Shown here: positions 1-9,946 of the stretch, in pieces | Layout of the letters: each line of letters opens with the position of its first letter | Numbering within the stretch: position 1 is the stretch's first letter | NCBI GenBank assembly: GCA_920105625.2 | Contig: CAKKTE020000276.1 | Span: 341,857-405,856 of the forward strand | DNA from: Clusia tigrina | Lineage: Eukaryota; Arthropoda; Insecta; Diptera; Clusiidae | Direction: 5' to 3' | Length of the DNA stretch: 64,000 nucleotides | Translations under genes and position numbers: made by a program | Notes under the pieces: model-generated | What the model saw: the letters and a program-made list of their open reading frames with translations, nothing else | What the model was told of the DNA's origin: nothing | Database searches by the model: none

Positions 1-563
1 AGTAAAAAGTTACAAGGATTTGAATGTTGCAAACTTTGATAGGTGTTGGACGCGTATAGATGTTAGGGCCATTTGAATGTTTAGCAGTGTTTGATTTGGG
101 ACTCAAGGGTACCATAGCTATGAGCGAAATCTTAAATTGATAAGAGGTACTAGTACTTTATTGGCACAACATTTCAAGGATTTATGACGCTCCAGTAAAA
201 AATTACAAGCATTTGAATGTTGCAAACTTTGGTAGGTGTAGGATGCACCGTATAGAAATTAGGGCCATTTGAAGTTTTATCAGTGTTTGATTTTGGGACT
301 CAAGGGTAGCATAGCTATGGGCGATAGCTTAAATTGATAAGAGGCACGAGTAATTTACTGTCACAAAATTTCAAGTTTTATGACGCTTCAGTAAAAAGTT
401 TAATAGCATTTGAATGTTGCAAACTTTGATAGGTGTATATATTGAAGTTAGGGCCATTTGGAGTTTTATCAGTGTTTGATTTTGGGACTCAAGGGTAGCA
501 TACCTATGAGCGATAGCTTAAATTGATAAGAGGCTCGACTAGTTTATTGTCACAAAATTTCAA

Positions 564-634
564 GGTGCGTCCTACACCTATCAAAGTTTGCAACATTAAA
601 ATGCTATTAAACTTTTTACTGGAGCGTCATAAAA
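564..634 (-). other. 71-bp inverted segment inside one satellite monomer
   Basis: The monomer runs normally to caaaatttcaa, then reads the reverse complement of the next part of the unit (starting ggtgcgtcctacacc and ending gagcgtcataaaa), and resumes normal orientation at cgcaccgtatagaag. The inverted 71 bases equal, base for base, the reverse complement of 3105-3175, including the rare gcattttaatg variant. GGTGCG at 564-569 and CGCACC at 635-640 form an inverted repeat at the ends. It is the only reversal of orientation that I noticed in the array. Confidence 0.93.
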
Positions 635-3600
635 CGCACCGTATAGAAGTTCGGGCCATCTGAAGTTGTATCAGGGTTTTATTTTGGAACTCATGAGTGG
701 CATAGCTATGAGCGATAGCTTAAATTGATAAGAGGCTCGAGTACTTTATTGTCACAAAATTTCAAAGTTTTATGGCGCTCCAGTAAAAAGTTACAAGGAT
801 TTGAATGTTGCAAACTTTGATAGGTGTAGGACGAGTATAGAAGTTAGGGCCATTTGAATGTTTAGCAGTGTTTGATTTGGGACTCAAGGGTACCATAGCT
901 ATGAGCGAAATCTTAAATTGATAAGAGGTACTAGTACTTTATTGGCACAACATTTCAAGGATTTATGACGCTCCAGTAAATAATTACCAGCATTTGAATC
1001 TTGCTAACTTTGATAGGTGTAGGATGCACCGTATAGAAATTAGGGCCATTTGAAGTTTTATCAGTGTTTGATTTTGGGACTCAAGGGTAGCATAGCTATG
1101 AGCGATAGCTTAAATTGATAAGAGGCACGAGTACTTTATTGTCACAAAATTTCAAGGTTTTATGACGCTTCAGTAAAAAGTTTAATAGCATTTGAATGTT
1201 GCAAACTTTGATAGGTGTAGGACGCACCGTATAGAAGTTAGGGCCATTTGAAGTTTTAGCAGTGTTTGATTTGGGACTCAAGAGTAGCATAGCTATGAGC
1301 GATAACTTAAATTGATAAGAAGCACGAGTACTTTATTGTCACAACATTTCAAGGTTTTATGACGCTTCAGTAAAAAGTTACAAGCATTTGAATGTTGCAA
1401 AACTTTGATAGGTGTAGGACGCTCCGCATAGAAGTTAGGGCCATTTGAAGTTTTAGCAGTTCTTGATTTGGGACTCAAGGGTAGCATAGCTATGATCGAT
1501 AACTTAAATTGATAAGAGGCACGAGTACTATATTGTCACAAAATTTCAAGGGTTTCTGTCTCCCCAGTAAAAAGTATAATAGCATTTGAATGTTGCAAAC
1601 TTTGATATACGAGTATGTAGTACGCACCGTATAGAAGTTCGGGCCATTTGAAGTTGTATCAGTGTTTTATTTTGGGACTCATGAGTGGCATAGCTATGAG
1701 CGATAGCTTAAATTGATAAGAGGCTCGAGTACTTTATTGTCACAAAATTTCAAAGTTTTATGGCGCTCCAGTAAAAAGTTACAAGGATTTGAATGTTGCA
1801 AACTTTGATAGGTGTTGGACGCGTATAGATGTTAGGGCCATTTGAATGTTTAGCAGTGTTTGATTTGGGACTCAAGGGTACCATAGCTATGAGCGAAATC
1901 TTAAATTGATAAGAGGTACTAGTACTTTATTGGCACAACATTTCAAGGATTTATGACGCTCCAGTAAAAAATTACAAGCATTTGAATGTTGCAAACTTTG
2001 GTAGGTGTAGGATGCACCGTATAGAAATTAGGGCCATTTGAAGTTTTATCAGTGTTTAATTTTGGGACTCAAGGGTAGCATAGCTATGGGCGATAGCTTA
2101 AATTGAGAAGAGGCACGAGTACTATATTGTCACATAATTTCAAGGGTTTATGACTCCCCAGTAAAAAGTATAATAGAATTTGAATGTTGCAAACTTTGAT
2201 ATACGAGTATGTAGTACGCACCGTATAGAAGTTCGGGCCATCTGAAGTTGTATCAGGGTTTTATTTTGGAACTCATGAGTGGCATAGCTATGAGCGATAG
2301 CTTAAATTGATAAGAGGCTCGAGTACTTTATTGTCACAAAATTTCAAAGTTTTATGGCGCTCCAGTAAAAAGTTACAAGGATTTGAATGTTGCAAACTTT
2401 GATAGGTGTTGGACGCGTATAGATGTTAGGGCCATTTGAATGTTTAGCAGTGTTTGATTTGGGACTCAAGGGTACCATAGCTATGAGCGAAATCTTAAAT
2501 TGATAAGAGGTACTAGTACTTTATTGGCACAACATTTCAAGGATTTATGATGCTCCAGTAAAAAATTACAAGCATTTGAATGTTGCAAACTTTGGTAGGT
2601 GTAGGATGCACCGTATAGAAATTAGGGCCATTTGAAGTTTTATCAGTGTTTGATTTTGGGACTCAAGGGTAGCATAGCTATGGGCGATAGCTTAAATTGA
2701 TAAGAGGCACGAGTAATTTACTGTCACAAAATTTCAAGTTTTATGACGCTTCAGTAAAAAGTTTAATAGCATTTGAATGTTGCAAACTTTGATAGGTGTA
2801 GGATGCACCGTACCGAAGTTAGGGCCATTTGAAGTTTTATCAGTGTTTGATTTTGGGACTCAAGGGTAGCATACCTATGAGCGATAGCTTAAATTGATAA
2901 TTTCAAGGTTTTATGACGCTCCAGTAAAAAGTTACAAGCATTTGAATGTTGCAAACTTTGATAGGTATAGGACGCACCGTACAGAAGTTAGGGCCATTTG
3001 AAGTTTTAGCAGTGTTTCATTTGGGACTCAACGGTAGCATAGCTATGAGCGATAGCTTAAATTGATGAGCGGTACGAGTACTTTAATGTCACAACATTTC
3101 AAGGTTTTATGACGCTCCAGTAAAAAGTTTAATAGCATTTTAATGTTGCAAACTTTGATAGGTGTAGGACGCACCGTATTGAAGTTAGGGCCATTTGAAG
3201 TATTGTTAGTGTTTGATTTTGGAACTCAAGGGTAGCATAGCTATGAGCAATAGCTTAAATTGATAAGAGGCACAAGTACTTTATTGTCAAAAAATTTCAA
3301 GGTTTTATGACGCTTCAGTAAAAAGTAGAATAGCATTTGAATGTTGCAAACTTTCATATACGAGTATGTAATACGCACCGTATAGAAGTTCGGGCCATCT
3401 GAAGTTGTATCAGGGTTTTATTTTGGAACTCATGAGTGGCATAGCTATGAGCGATAGCTTAAATTGATAAGAGGCTCGAGTACTTTATTGTCACAAAATT
3501 TCAAAGTTTTATGGCGCTCCAGTAAAAAGTTACAAGGATTTGAATGTTGCAAACTTTGATAGGTGTAGGACGAGTATAGAAGTTAGGACCATTTGAATGT

Positions 3601-4920
3601 TTAGCAGTGTTTGATTTGGGACTCAAGGGTACCATAGCTATGAGCGAAATCTTAAATTGATAAGAGGTACTAGTACTTTATTGGCACAACATTTCAAGGA
3701 TTTATGACGCTCCAGTAAAAAATTACAAGCATTTGAATGTTGCAAACTTTGGTAGGTGTAGGATGCACCGTATAGAAATTAGGGCCATTTGAAGTTTTAT
3801 CAGTGTTTAATTTTGGGACTCAAGGGTAGCATAGCTATGGGGCGATAGCTTAAATTGATAAGAGGCACGAGTACTTTATTGTCACAAAATTTCAAGGTTT
3901 TATGACGCTTCAGTAAAAAGTTTAATAGCATTTGAATGTTGCAAACTTTGATAGGTGTAGGACGCACCGTATTGAAGTTAGGGCCATTTGAAGTTTTAGC
4001 AGTGTTTGATTTGGGACTCAAGGGTAGCATAGCTATGAGCGATAACTTAAATTGATAAGAGGCACGAGTACTTTATTGTCACAACATTTCAAGGTTTTAT
4101 GACGCTTCAGTAAAAAGTTACAAGCATTTGAATGTTGCAAAACTTTGATAGGTGTAGGACGCACCGTATAGAAGTTAGGGCCATTTAAAGTTTTAGCAGT
4201 TCTTGATTTGGGACTCAAGGGTAGCATAGCTATGATCGATAACTTAAATTGATAAGAGGCACGAGTACTATATTGTCACAAAATTTCAAGGGTTTCTGTC
4301 TCCCCAGTAAAAAGTATAATAGCATATGAATGTTGCAAACTTTGATATACGAGTATGTAGTACGCACCGTATAGAAGTTCGGGCCATTTGAAGTTGTATC
4401 AGTGTTTTATTTTGGGACTCATGAGTGGCATAACTATCAGCGATAGCTTAAATTGATAAGAGGCTCGAGTACTTTATTGTCACAAAATTTCAAAGTTTTA
4501 TGGCGCTCCAGTAAAAAGTTACAAACATTTGAATGTTGCAAACTTTGATAGGTGTTGGACGCGTATAGATGTTAGGGCCATTTGAATGTTTAGCAGTGTT
4601 TGATTTGGGACTCAAGGTTACCATAGCTATGAGCGAAATCTTAAATTGATAAGAGGTACTAGTACTTTATTGGCACAACATTTCAAGGATTTAGGACGCT
4701 CCAGTAAAAAATTACAAGCATTTGAATGTTGCAAACTTTGGTAGGTGTAGGATGCACCGTATAGAAATTAGGACCATTTGAAGTTTTATCAGTGTTTGAT
4801 TTTGGGACTCAAGGGTAGCATAGCTATGGGCGATAGCTTAAATTGATAAGAGGCACGAGTACTTTATTGTCACAAAATTTCAAGGTTTTATGACGCTTCA
4901 GTAAAAAGTTTAATAGCATT

Positions 4921-5712
4921 TGAATGTTGCAAACTTTGATAGGTGTAGGACGCGCCGTATTGAAGTTAGGGCCATTTGAAGTATTGTCAGTGTTTGATTT
5001 TGGAACTCAAGGGTAGCATAGCTATGAGCGATAGCTTAAATTGATAAGAGGCTCGAGTACTTTATTGTCACAAAATGTCAAGGTTTTATGACGCTCCAGT
5101 AAAAAGTTACAAGCATTACAATGTTGCAAACTTTGATAGGAGTAGGACGCACTGTATAGAAGTTAGGGCCATTTGAAGTTTTAGCAGTGTTTGATTTGGG
5201 ACTCAAGGGTAGCATAGCTATGAGCGATAACTTAAATTGATAAGTACTTTATTGTCACAACATTTCAAGGTTTTATGACGCTCCAGTAAAAATTTAATAG
5301 CATTTGAATGTTGCAAACTTTGATAGGTGTAGAACGCACCATATAGAAGTTAGGGCCATTTGAAGTTTTACCAGTGTTTTATTTTGGGACTCAACGGTGG
5401 CATAGCTATGAGCGATAGCTTAAATTGATAAGAGGCTCGAGTTCTTTATTGTCACAAAATTTCAAGGTTTTATGACGCTCCAGTAAAAAGTTACAAGCAT
5501 TTGAATGTTGCAAACTTTGATAGGTGTAGGACGCACCGTATAGAAGTTAGGGCCATTTGAAGGTTTAGCAGTGTTTGATTTGGGATTTGAAAGAGTAGCA
5601 TAGCTATGAGCGAAATCTAAAATTAATAAGAGGTACTAGTACTTTATTGTCACAACTATTCAAGGTTTTATGACGCTCCAGTAAAAAATTACAAGCATTT
5701 GAATGTTGCAAA
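4921..5712 (+). repeat. Four-monomer satellite block, duplicated at 17001-17802
   Basis: A run of about four variant monomers recurs 12,080-12,090 bp downstream at 17001-17802. It includes the rare features aagtattgtcagtg, cattacaatgttgc with ggagtaggacgcac, gtagaacgcaccatatag, and tgggatttgaaagagtagc followed by gaaatctaaaattaataag. The order is the same in both places, with few substitutions and a 9-10 bp deletion near 5241. After removing element 1 (6.4 kb), the two copies lie about 5.7 kb apart, roughly 29 monomers. It is best read as a segmental duplication within the array. Confidence 0.85.
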
Positions 5713-6026
5713 CTTTGGTAGGTGTAGGATGCACCGTATAGAAATTAGGGCGATTTGAAGTTTTATCAGTGTTTGATTTTGGGACACAAGGGTAGCATAG
5801 CTATGAGCGATAGCTTAAATTGATAAGAGGCACGAGTACTTTATTGTCAACAATTTTCAATGTTTTATGACGCTCCAGTAAAGAGTTACAAGCATTTGAA
5901 TGTTGCAAACTTTGATAGGTATAGGACGCACTGTATAGAAGTTAGGGCCATTTGAAGTTTTAGCAGTTTTTGATTTGGGACTCAAGGGTAGGATAGCTAT
6001 GAGCGATAACTTAAATTGATAAGAGG

Positions 6027-6031
6027 CACTT
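6027..6031. repeat. Target site duplication of element 1, left copy (CACTT)
   Basis: CACTT immediately precedes the left LTR and recurs at 12446-12450 immediately after the right LTR. A 5-bp target duplication is usual for BEL/Pao integrases. Joining the flanks across one CACTT gives gaggcactttattgtcac, which exists uninterrupted in the satellite at 18702-18719. Confidence 0.95.
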
Positions 6032-6495
6032 TGTATGAGAGTTTCTGTTTCTTTTAATAAAAAGTCATTTTTTTTATTAATTAATTTTATCTTTTTTTCT
6101 TCTTCAGTTCAGTTATTATTTTTTTTTTAATAATTTTACACGGAATTTTTAGTAACTATTAATTATTTTATTGTTCTCGAGGAGCTCTTCATTGTTCAAC
6201 ACTATTTTTTCTACTCATTAAAAATCTTCTTCAACTTCTTCTCGAAGTTAATGGTAAAAAACTCTCCAGCAGAAACTGCATTCTCTTTACACCGCTAACA
6301 ATACCCCCTCAAGTTGGACCAACACATTAAGCAACAGTTAGAGTTTTTTGTCTCTGTTGCACAAATCATGAGAAAACGACAACCGTACAACCTTGACTCA
6401 TTTGCCTTAGTTAATATGTTGATATTGGTATCCAGGGATACCAGATGTGGATTTGCATGGTAATTAAGGTTGTTTGGGTATAAAACTCCCAAACA
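6032..6495 (-). repeat. Element 1 LTR, left copy (3' LTR in element orientation)
   Basis: 464 bp, reading tgtatgagag at the left end and cccaaaca at the right end on the plus strand (TG...CA). It matches 11982-12445 with two substitutions (about 6331 and 6366), a T-run length change (8 versus 9 near 6121) and one single-base indel near 6360. On the minus strand it contains an ATGCAAAT octamer (plus-strand atttgcat at 6451-6458) and an AATAAA (6167-6172) as a candidate polyadenylation signal. It also holds a perfect hairpin, TGGTATCC-AG-GGATACCA, at 6426-6443. Open frames overlapping the LTR are not genes. Confidence 0.96.
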
Positions 6496-6503
6496 TTCTC
6501 CCC
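6496..6503 (-). promoter_or_regulatory. Polypurine tract of element 1
   Basis: The minus strand reads GGGGAGAA directly before the 3' LTR start (TGTTTGGGAG). This is the expected place and composition for the plus-strand primer of reverse transcription. The purine run is short and is preceded by GGC. Confidence 0.75.
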
Positions 6504-6520
6504 GCCAAGAACCTCTGTTC

Positions 6521-7012
6521 TTAATTAGGACTGTTGCTTGATGATTCCGTATCTTCTGTTGACGTGATGTCATTTGTTGGTAATCGACACAGTTTGGCAA
6601 TTGGACGTTTAATATATTTCTTGTTGCAGTAGAGAGTAACAACTCGAACCAAGCCATCATTACCAGGATGTAATTCTTCAACTTTTGCGAGAGGCCACTG
6701 ACCAGGAACACTTTTTTCATTGACTAAGAGTACGATGTCGCCAACTTTAATGTTATCGATTATTTTATTCCATTTGGGGCGTGATTGTAGTCGACACATG
6801 TACTCTCTTTTCCATCTTTCCCAGAAGTGTTGCTTAAGAAGTACAATCTGTTTCCAACGACAGAGTCGATCAACGTTTGCATCCAATAAATCTTCATCCG
6901 GAATGCAAACTGTAGGTTCACCGATTAAAAAGTGCGCAGGTGTAAGCGCGTTGTGATCTTGGGGATCAGTTGACAGGGGACATAGAGGTCTGGAGTTTAG
7001 AATGCTTTCAAT
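6521..7012 (-). pseudogene. pol: Integrase C-terminus and DUF5641 region of element 1 Pol, cut off by a stop
   Basis: This is the continuation of the pol frame (same phase) after the in-frame TAG at 7013-7015. The stretch just after the stop has the ILNSRPL motif typical of the integrase C-terminal part in BEL/Pao. Next come LTPAHFLIGEP, then a Trp/Arg-rich stretch (WKQIVLLKQHFWERWKREYM), IKVGDIVLL and KYIKRPIAKLCRLP. This succession is characteristic of DUF5641, the terminal domain that follows the integrase in BEL/Pao polyproteins. It ends in a normal stop at 6521, 25 bp before the 3' LTR. No independent start is expected, so it should be expressed only as the end of Pol. A single nonsense codon separates it from the rest. 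Confidence 0.88.
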
Positions 7013-9946
7013 CTATGCGAGAAGCGTGCTTAGTTCTTCGTAATTGAGGAGACGATCATTGACTATTCGACGTAAATGATGTTTTGTGGATTTTACTCCT
7101 GCTTCCCAGAGTCCACCAAAATGAGGCGAAGCAGGAGGAATGAAGTGCCATTTCGTACCTTGATTGGCCAGTGTTTCAGCGAGATGCTCGGGAAGGGATA
7201 ATTTATTGCGCTGATAAATGACTCGCAGCTCTTTATTCGCACCAACGAAATTTGTACCACAATCGGAGTATAAGTCCGTACAAATTCCTCGACGAGCAAT
7301 AAAACGGCGATAAGCTGCTAAGAATGCATCTACATTAAGGCTGGTGACGGCTTCCAAATGTATTGCCTTGGTGCACATACATATGAAAAGGCAAATGTAT
7401 CCCTTCGAAGTAGATGCCGTTCTTAAGGATGATGTTTTTATATTGATGGGGCCGGCATAGTCGAGCCCACTATGCTTGAAGGGGCGGGCTGGCTGAAGGC
7501 GGACAGCTGGCAGGTTACCCATTAATTGTTGACAAGTCTTAGTTTTGTATTTGAAGCACACGATGCAATTGCGTTGCACCTTTTTTGCTAAGTCACGAGC
7601 AGAGACTACCCAATATTGCCGTGAAACATAGGCCTGCATTAGCAGAAGACTACCGTGGCAAGTCTTTCTATGTGCTTCTGAAAAGATAAGAAGGGAAATA
7701 GGATTTTGTTTGGTCAAAAGTATAGGATGCTTCGTGTGGAATGGAATCTCGGCGTGATATATGCGACCACCAACTCTGACAATATCCAATTCATCTAAAA
7801 ATGGTGATAACTTCAGAATTCGGCTATTATTAGGAAGAGGTTTACTTGATTTTAAGCATTGTACTTCTTCCCGAAATGTTACAGCTTGTGTTATTCGAAT
7901 TAGATGATTCCTTGCTCTTGTAAGTTCCCATGTTTTTAAAAAGCTTGTATCTATTTCGATCTTCTGTATTTTGCATTTTAAATTTTCGAAATAACGAAAA
8001 AGGTATGCCATCACACGTATTAACGTAGTGAAACTGGAATATTTCGACAGGAGTTTAGGGAATGCTGTTGCTGTTTCTGTATTGGTTGAGTGCCAGACAA
8101 TAACATTGTTGTTGTAAATTTTTTCTTCTGTAGCAGCGTTTACAGTAGATTTATCAATATATGAATTTGCCGGGGAGGAAGGCCAATCATTTGAATCAGT
8201 TTTCAGCCATGATGGACCAGTCCACCATAATGAATGCTTGATAAGTTCTTCAGGAAATAATCCGCGAGAAGCACAATCTGCAGGGTTATCAGCTGATGGA
8301 ACATATCTCCAATCGGTGACGTCGCAAAGCTTATGAATTTGTGCAACTCTGTTTGCCACGTAGACTTCCAACCGTCTGTTGTAATTTTTTAGCCACGCAA
8401 GAACGATGGTACTATCCGTCCAGTATACGATGCGCCCAATGTTGAAATCGTTGTTTGATTTAATTTTAGCGATCAATTTTGCTAAAAGCATAGCTGCACT
8501 TAATTCCAGTCTCGGAATTGTTTCATTTTTTAAAGGGGCTACCTTTGTTTTTGCCTGTAATAAATTAATAATTATCTCACCAGATTCAGCTACAATTCGA
8601 GCGTAGACAACAGCAGCGTAGGCAGTTAGTGATGCGTCACTAAAGCCGTGAAGGTCAATTGTAGATTGTTTAGATGTATACCCAAGCCATCGAGGAATTC
8701 GTATTTTCTCAAAAGACTTCAGCGTTGATCGAAAATTTATCCATTCGTTTTGAATCTGTTGTGGTAGTGTATCATCCCAATCGCGTTTTAGTTTCCATAG
8801 TAGCTGGAACATAATTTTCGCTTTTATAGTTGTGGGAGATAACCAGCCTAGGGGATCAAATAACTTAGCTGCATCTGAAAGCAAGGTGCGTTTAGTAACA
8901 GTTTGAGCAAATGTAAAATTTATTGTAAAGCAAAAAGAATCGGTTGTAATGTCCCAATAAAGACCAAGAGCTTTCGCCATGTTTGGTTCATTGAGTGTAA
9001 ATAGCTCTTTCTTTTCACGATCTTCCTCTGGAATGTGATTAATTAATCGTGAAGAATTAGAGTTCCATTTTCGAAGGTGAAATCCACCAGATTTCACTAA
9101 AGAGCAAAGTTGTTGCTGTAATTTTAGAGCGTCATCAAAACTATCAGCGCCAGATATGACGTCATCGACATATGTGTCTGAGCGAAGTATTTGGCTCGCT
9201 TGTGGGAATTGTTTCTCTTCATCTTCGGCGAGCTGTTGTAGTACTCTGATTGCCAAATATGGAGCTGACGTAGTACCATACGTTACTGTAAGTAAACTGT
9301 AAATGTTAATTTTATTTGTAGTTTCATCTCTCCAAAGTATACATTGTGAAGGCTGATGTTCTTTACAGACATTGATTTGTCTGAACATTTTTTCTATATC
9401 AGCTGTGAAAGCTATTCGATATCTCCTCCATCGAGATATAATAGTAGACAAATCATTTTGCAGTGCAGGCCCGACTGATAGTTCCTCATTTATAGAAGTC
9501 TGAGGGGGTCTGTGATTTCGACCATCAAAAACAACACGTAATTTTGTTGTTGTACTACTCTCTCTGAGTACACCATGATGGGGAAAGAAATAAGCATTTT
9601 TCGGTATTGCATGAGGGTACTCACCAAGTTTTACCATATGGTTAAGCATTTCATACTCCATCATGAATTTCTTATATTCCTCAGCAAATTTAGGTTTATT
9701 TTTGAAAGTAGATTCCAGCTGTTTTAACCGTTTAAGCGCATTGTAGTCCGTGTGGGAAAAAGTTGGAGGGGGTTGACCTTGAAGTATACTCTTGAAGGGT
9801 AAATGGACAGTATAGCGTCCGGTATCATCTCTAGTATGCGTTTCATTAAACAATTTTTCACATAACATCTCTTCGGGTGTGAATTGTTTCTCATCTACAA
9901 ATTCTTTCTGTTCCCAAAATAGGCGTAGCTGATTTCTAGCGAACAC
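7013..9946 (-). CDS. pol: Element 1 Pol: reverse transcriptase, RNase H and integrase
   Basis: A 977-codon frame. Residues 1-120 hold the LRLFWEQKEF linker found before Pao-type RTs. RT lies around 120-390, with TADIEKMFRQI (Asp183) and the catalytic YVDD at 259-262. RNase H lies around 425-570, with acidic residues in HGFSDAS (Asp437), IPRLELSAA (Glu481), YWTDSTI (Asp511) and NPADCASRG (Asp557). The integrase zinc domain has His759, His764, Cys794 and Cys797. The core triad is in GLDYAGP (Asp829), SDCGTNFVG (Asp895) and GGLWEAGVK (Glu948). All key residues are present. The frame ends at an in-frame TAG (7013-7015) shortly after the Glu. There is no ATG at the start: the frame opens just downstream of a TAA and is -1 relative to gag, overlapping it by 52 bases, so RT would need a frameshift or reflects a 1-base indel. 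Confidence 0.95.
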   Translation of the reverse strand: MFARNQLRLFWEQKEFVDEKQFTPEEMLCEKLFNETHTRDDTGRYTVHLPFKSILQGQPPPTFSHTDYNALKRLKQLESTFKNKPKFAEEYKKFMMEYEMLNHMVKLGEYPHAIPKNAYFFPHHGVLRESSTTTKLRVVFDGRNHRPPQTSINEELSVGPALQNDLSTIISRWRRYRIAFTADIEKMFRQINVCKEHQPSQCILWRDETTNKINIYSLLTVTYGTTSAPYLAIRVLQQLAEDEEKQFPQASQILRSDTYVDDVISGADSFDDALKLQQQLCSLVKSGGFHLRKWNSNSSRLINHIPEEDREKKELFTLNEPNMAKALGLYWDITTDSFCFTINFTFAQTVTKRTLLSDAAKLFDPLGWLSPTTIKAKIMFQLLWKLKRDWDDTLPQQIQNEWINFRSTLKSFEKIRIPRWLGYTSKQSTIDLHGFSDASLTAYAAVVYARIVAESGEIIINLLQAKTKVAPLKNETIPRLELSAAMLLAKLIAKIKSNNDFNIGRIVYWTDSTIVLAWLKNYNRRLEVYVANRVAQIHKLCDVTDWRYVPSADNPADCASRGLFPEELIKHSLWWTGPSWLKTDSNDWPSSPANSYIDKSTVNAATEEKIYNNNVIVWHSTNTETATAFPKLLSKYSSFTTLIRVMAYLFRYFENLKCKIQKIEIDTSFLKTWELTRARNHLIRITQAVTFREEVQCLKSSKPLPNNSRILKLSPFLDELDIVRVGGRIYHAEIPFHTKHPILLTKQNPISLLIFSEAHRKTCHGSLLLMQAYVSRQYWVVSARDLAKKVQRNCIVCFKYKTKTCQQLMGNLPAVRLQPARPFKHSGLDYAGPINIKTSSLRTASTSKGYICLFICMCTKAIHLEAVTSLNVDAFLAAYRRFIARRGICTDLYSDCGTNFVGANKELRVIYQRNKLSLPEHLAETLANQGTKWHFIPPASPHFGGLWEAGVKSTKHHLRRIVNDRLLNYEELSTLLA

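Larger units (their letters stand above)
1..6031 (+). repeat. Satellite array, left segment (about 195-bp monomer)
   Basis: About 31 head-to-tail monomers of roughly 195-196 bp. Each carries the landmarks ttgcaaactttgatagg, gaagttagggccattt, catagctatgagcgatagc and acgctccagtaaaaag. This segment is rich in variant monomers reading gttggacgcgtatag, gaaatcttaaattgataag with ttattggcacaac, and tatacgagtatgtag. The gttggacgcg type recurs near 41, 1810, 2404 and 4550, at spacings of about 9, 3 and 11 monomers, so variants recur in an irregular higher-order pattern. Shortened monomers occur near 2900 (the gaggcacgag...cacaaa part is missing) and 5241. There is no gene here. The minus-strand open frames of about 64 codons arise because the monomer length is close to a multiple of three with one stop per unit. 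Confidence 0.95.

Noticed and set aside
1096..1290. Repeated minus-strand frames of about 64 codons in the satellite (also 1293-1487, 3800-4227, 16119-16310, 46279-46667 and others)
   Set aside because: They occur only in monomers that happen to lack indels, have one stop per unit because the unit is close to 65 codons, and show substitutions and frame breaks without protein-level constraint. There is no promoter or other gene context.
1..6031. CRISPR-like array of direct repeats
   Set aside because: The repeat unit is about 196 bp with no unique spacers, and monomers are contiguous. This is a satellite.
6295..6720. 141-codon minus-strand frame over the left LTR and the pol end
   Set aside because: It overlaps the LTR and the DUF5641 frame in another phase, and the LTR part recurs in 12278-12517. 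A shadow frame, not an envelope gene.
9946..9946. Independent translation start of element 1 pol
   Set aside because: The apparent start codon is GTG, which is not expected for a eukaryotic element. RT should be reached from gag.
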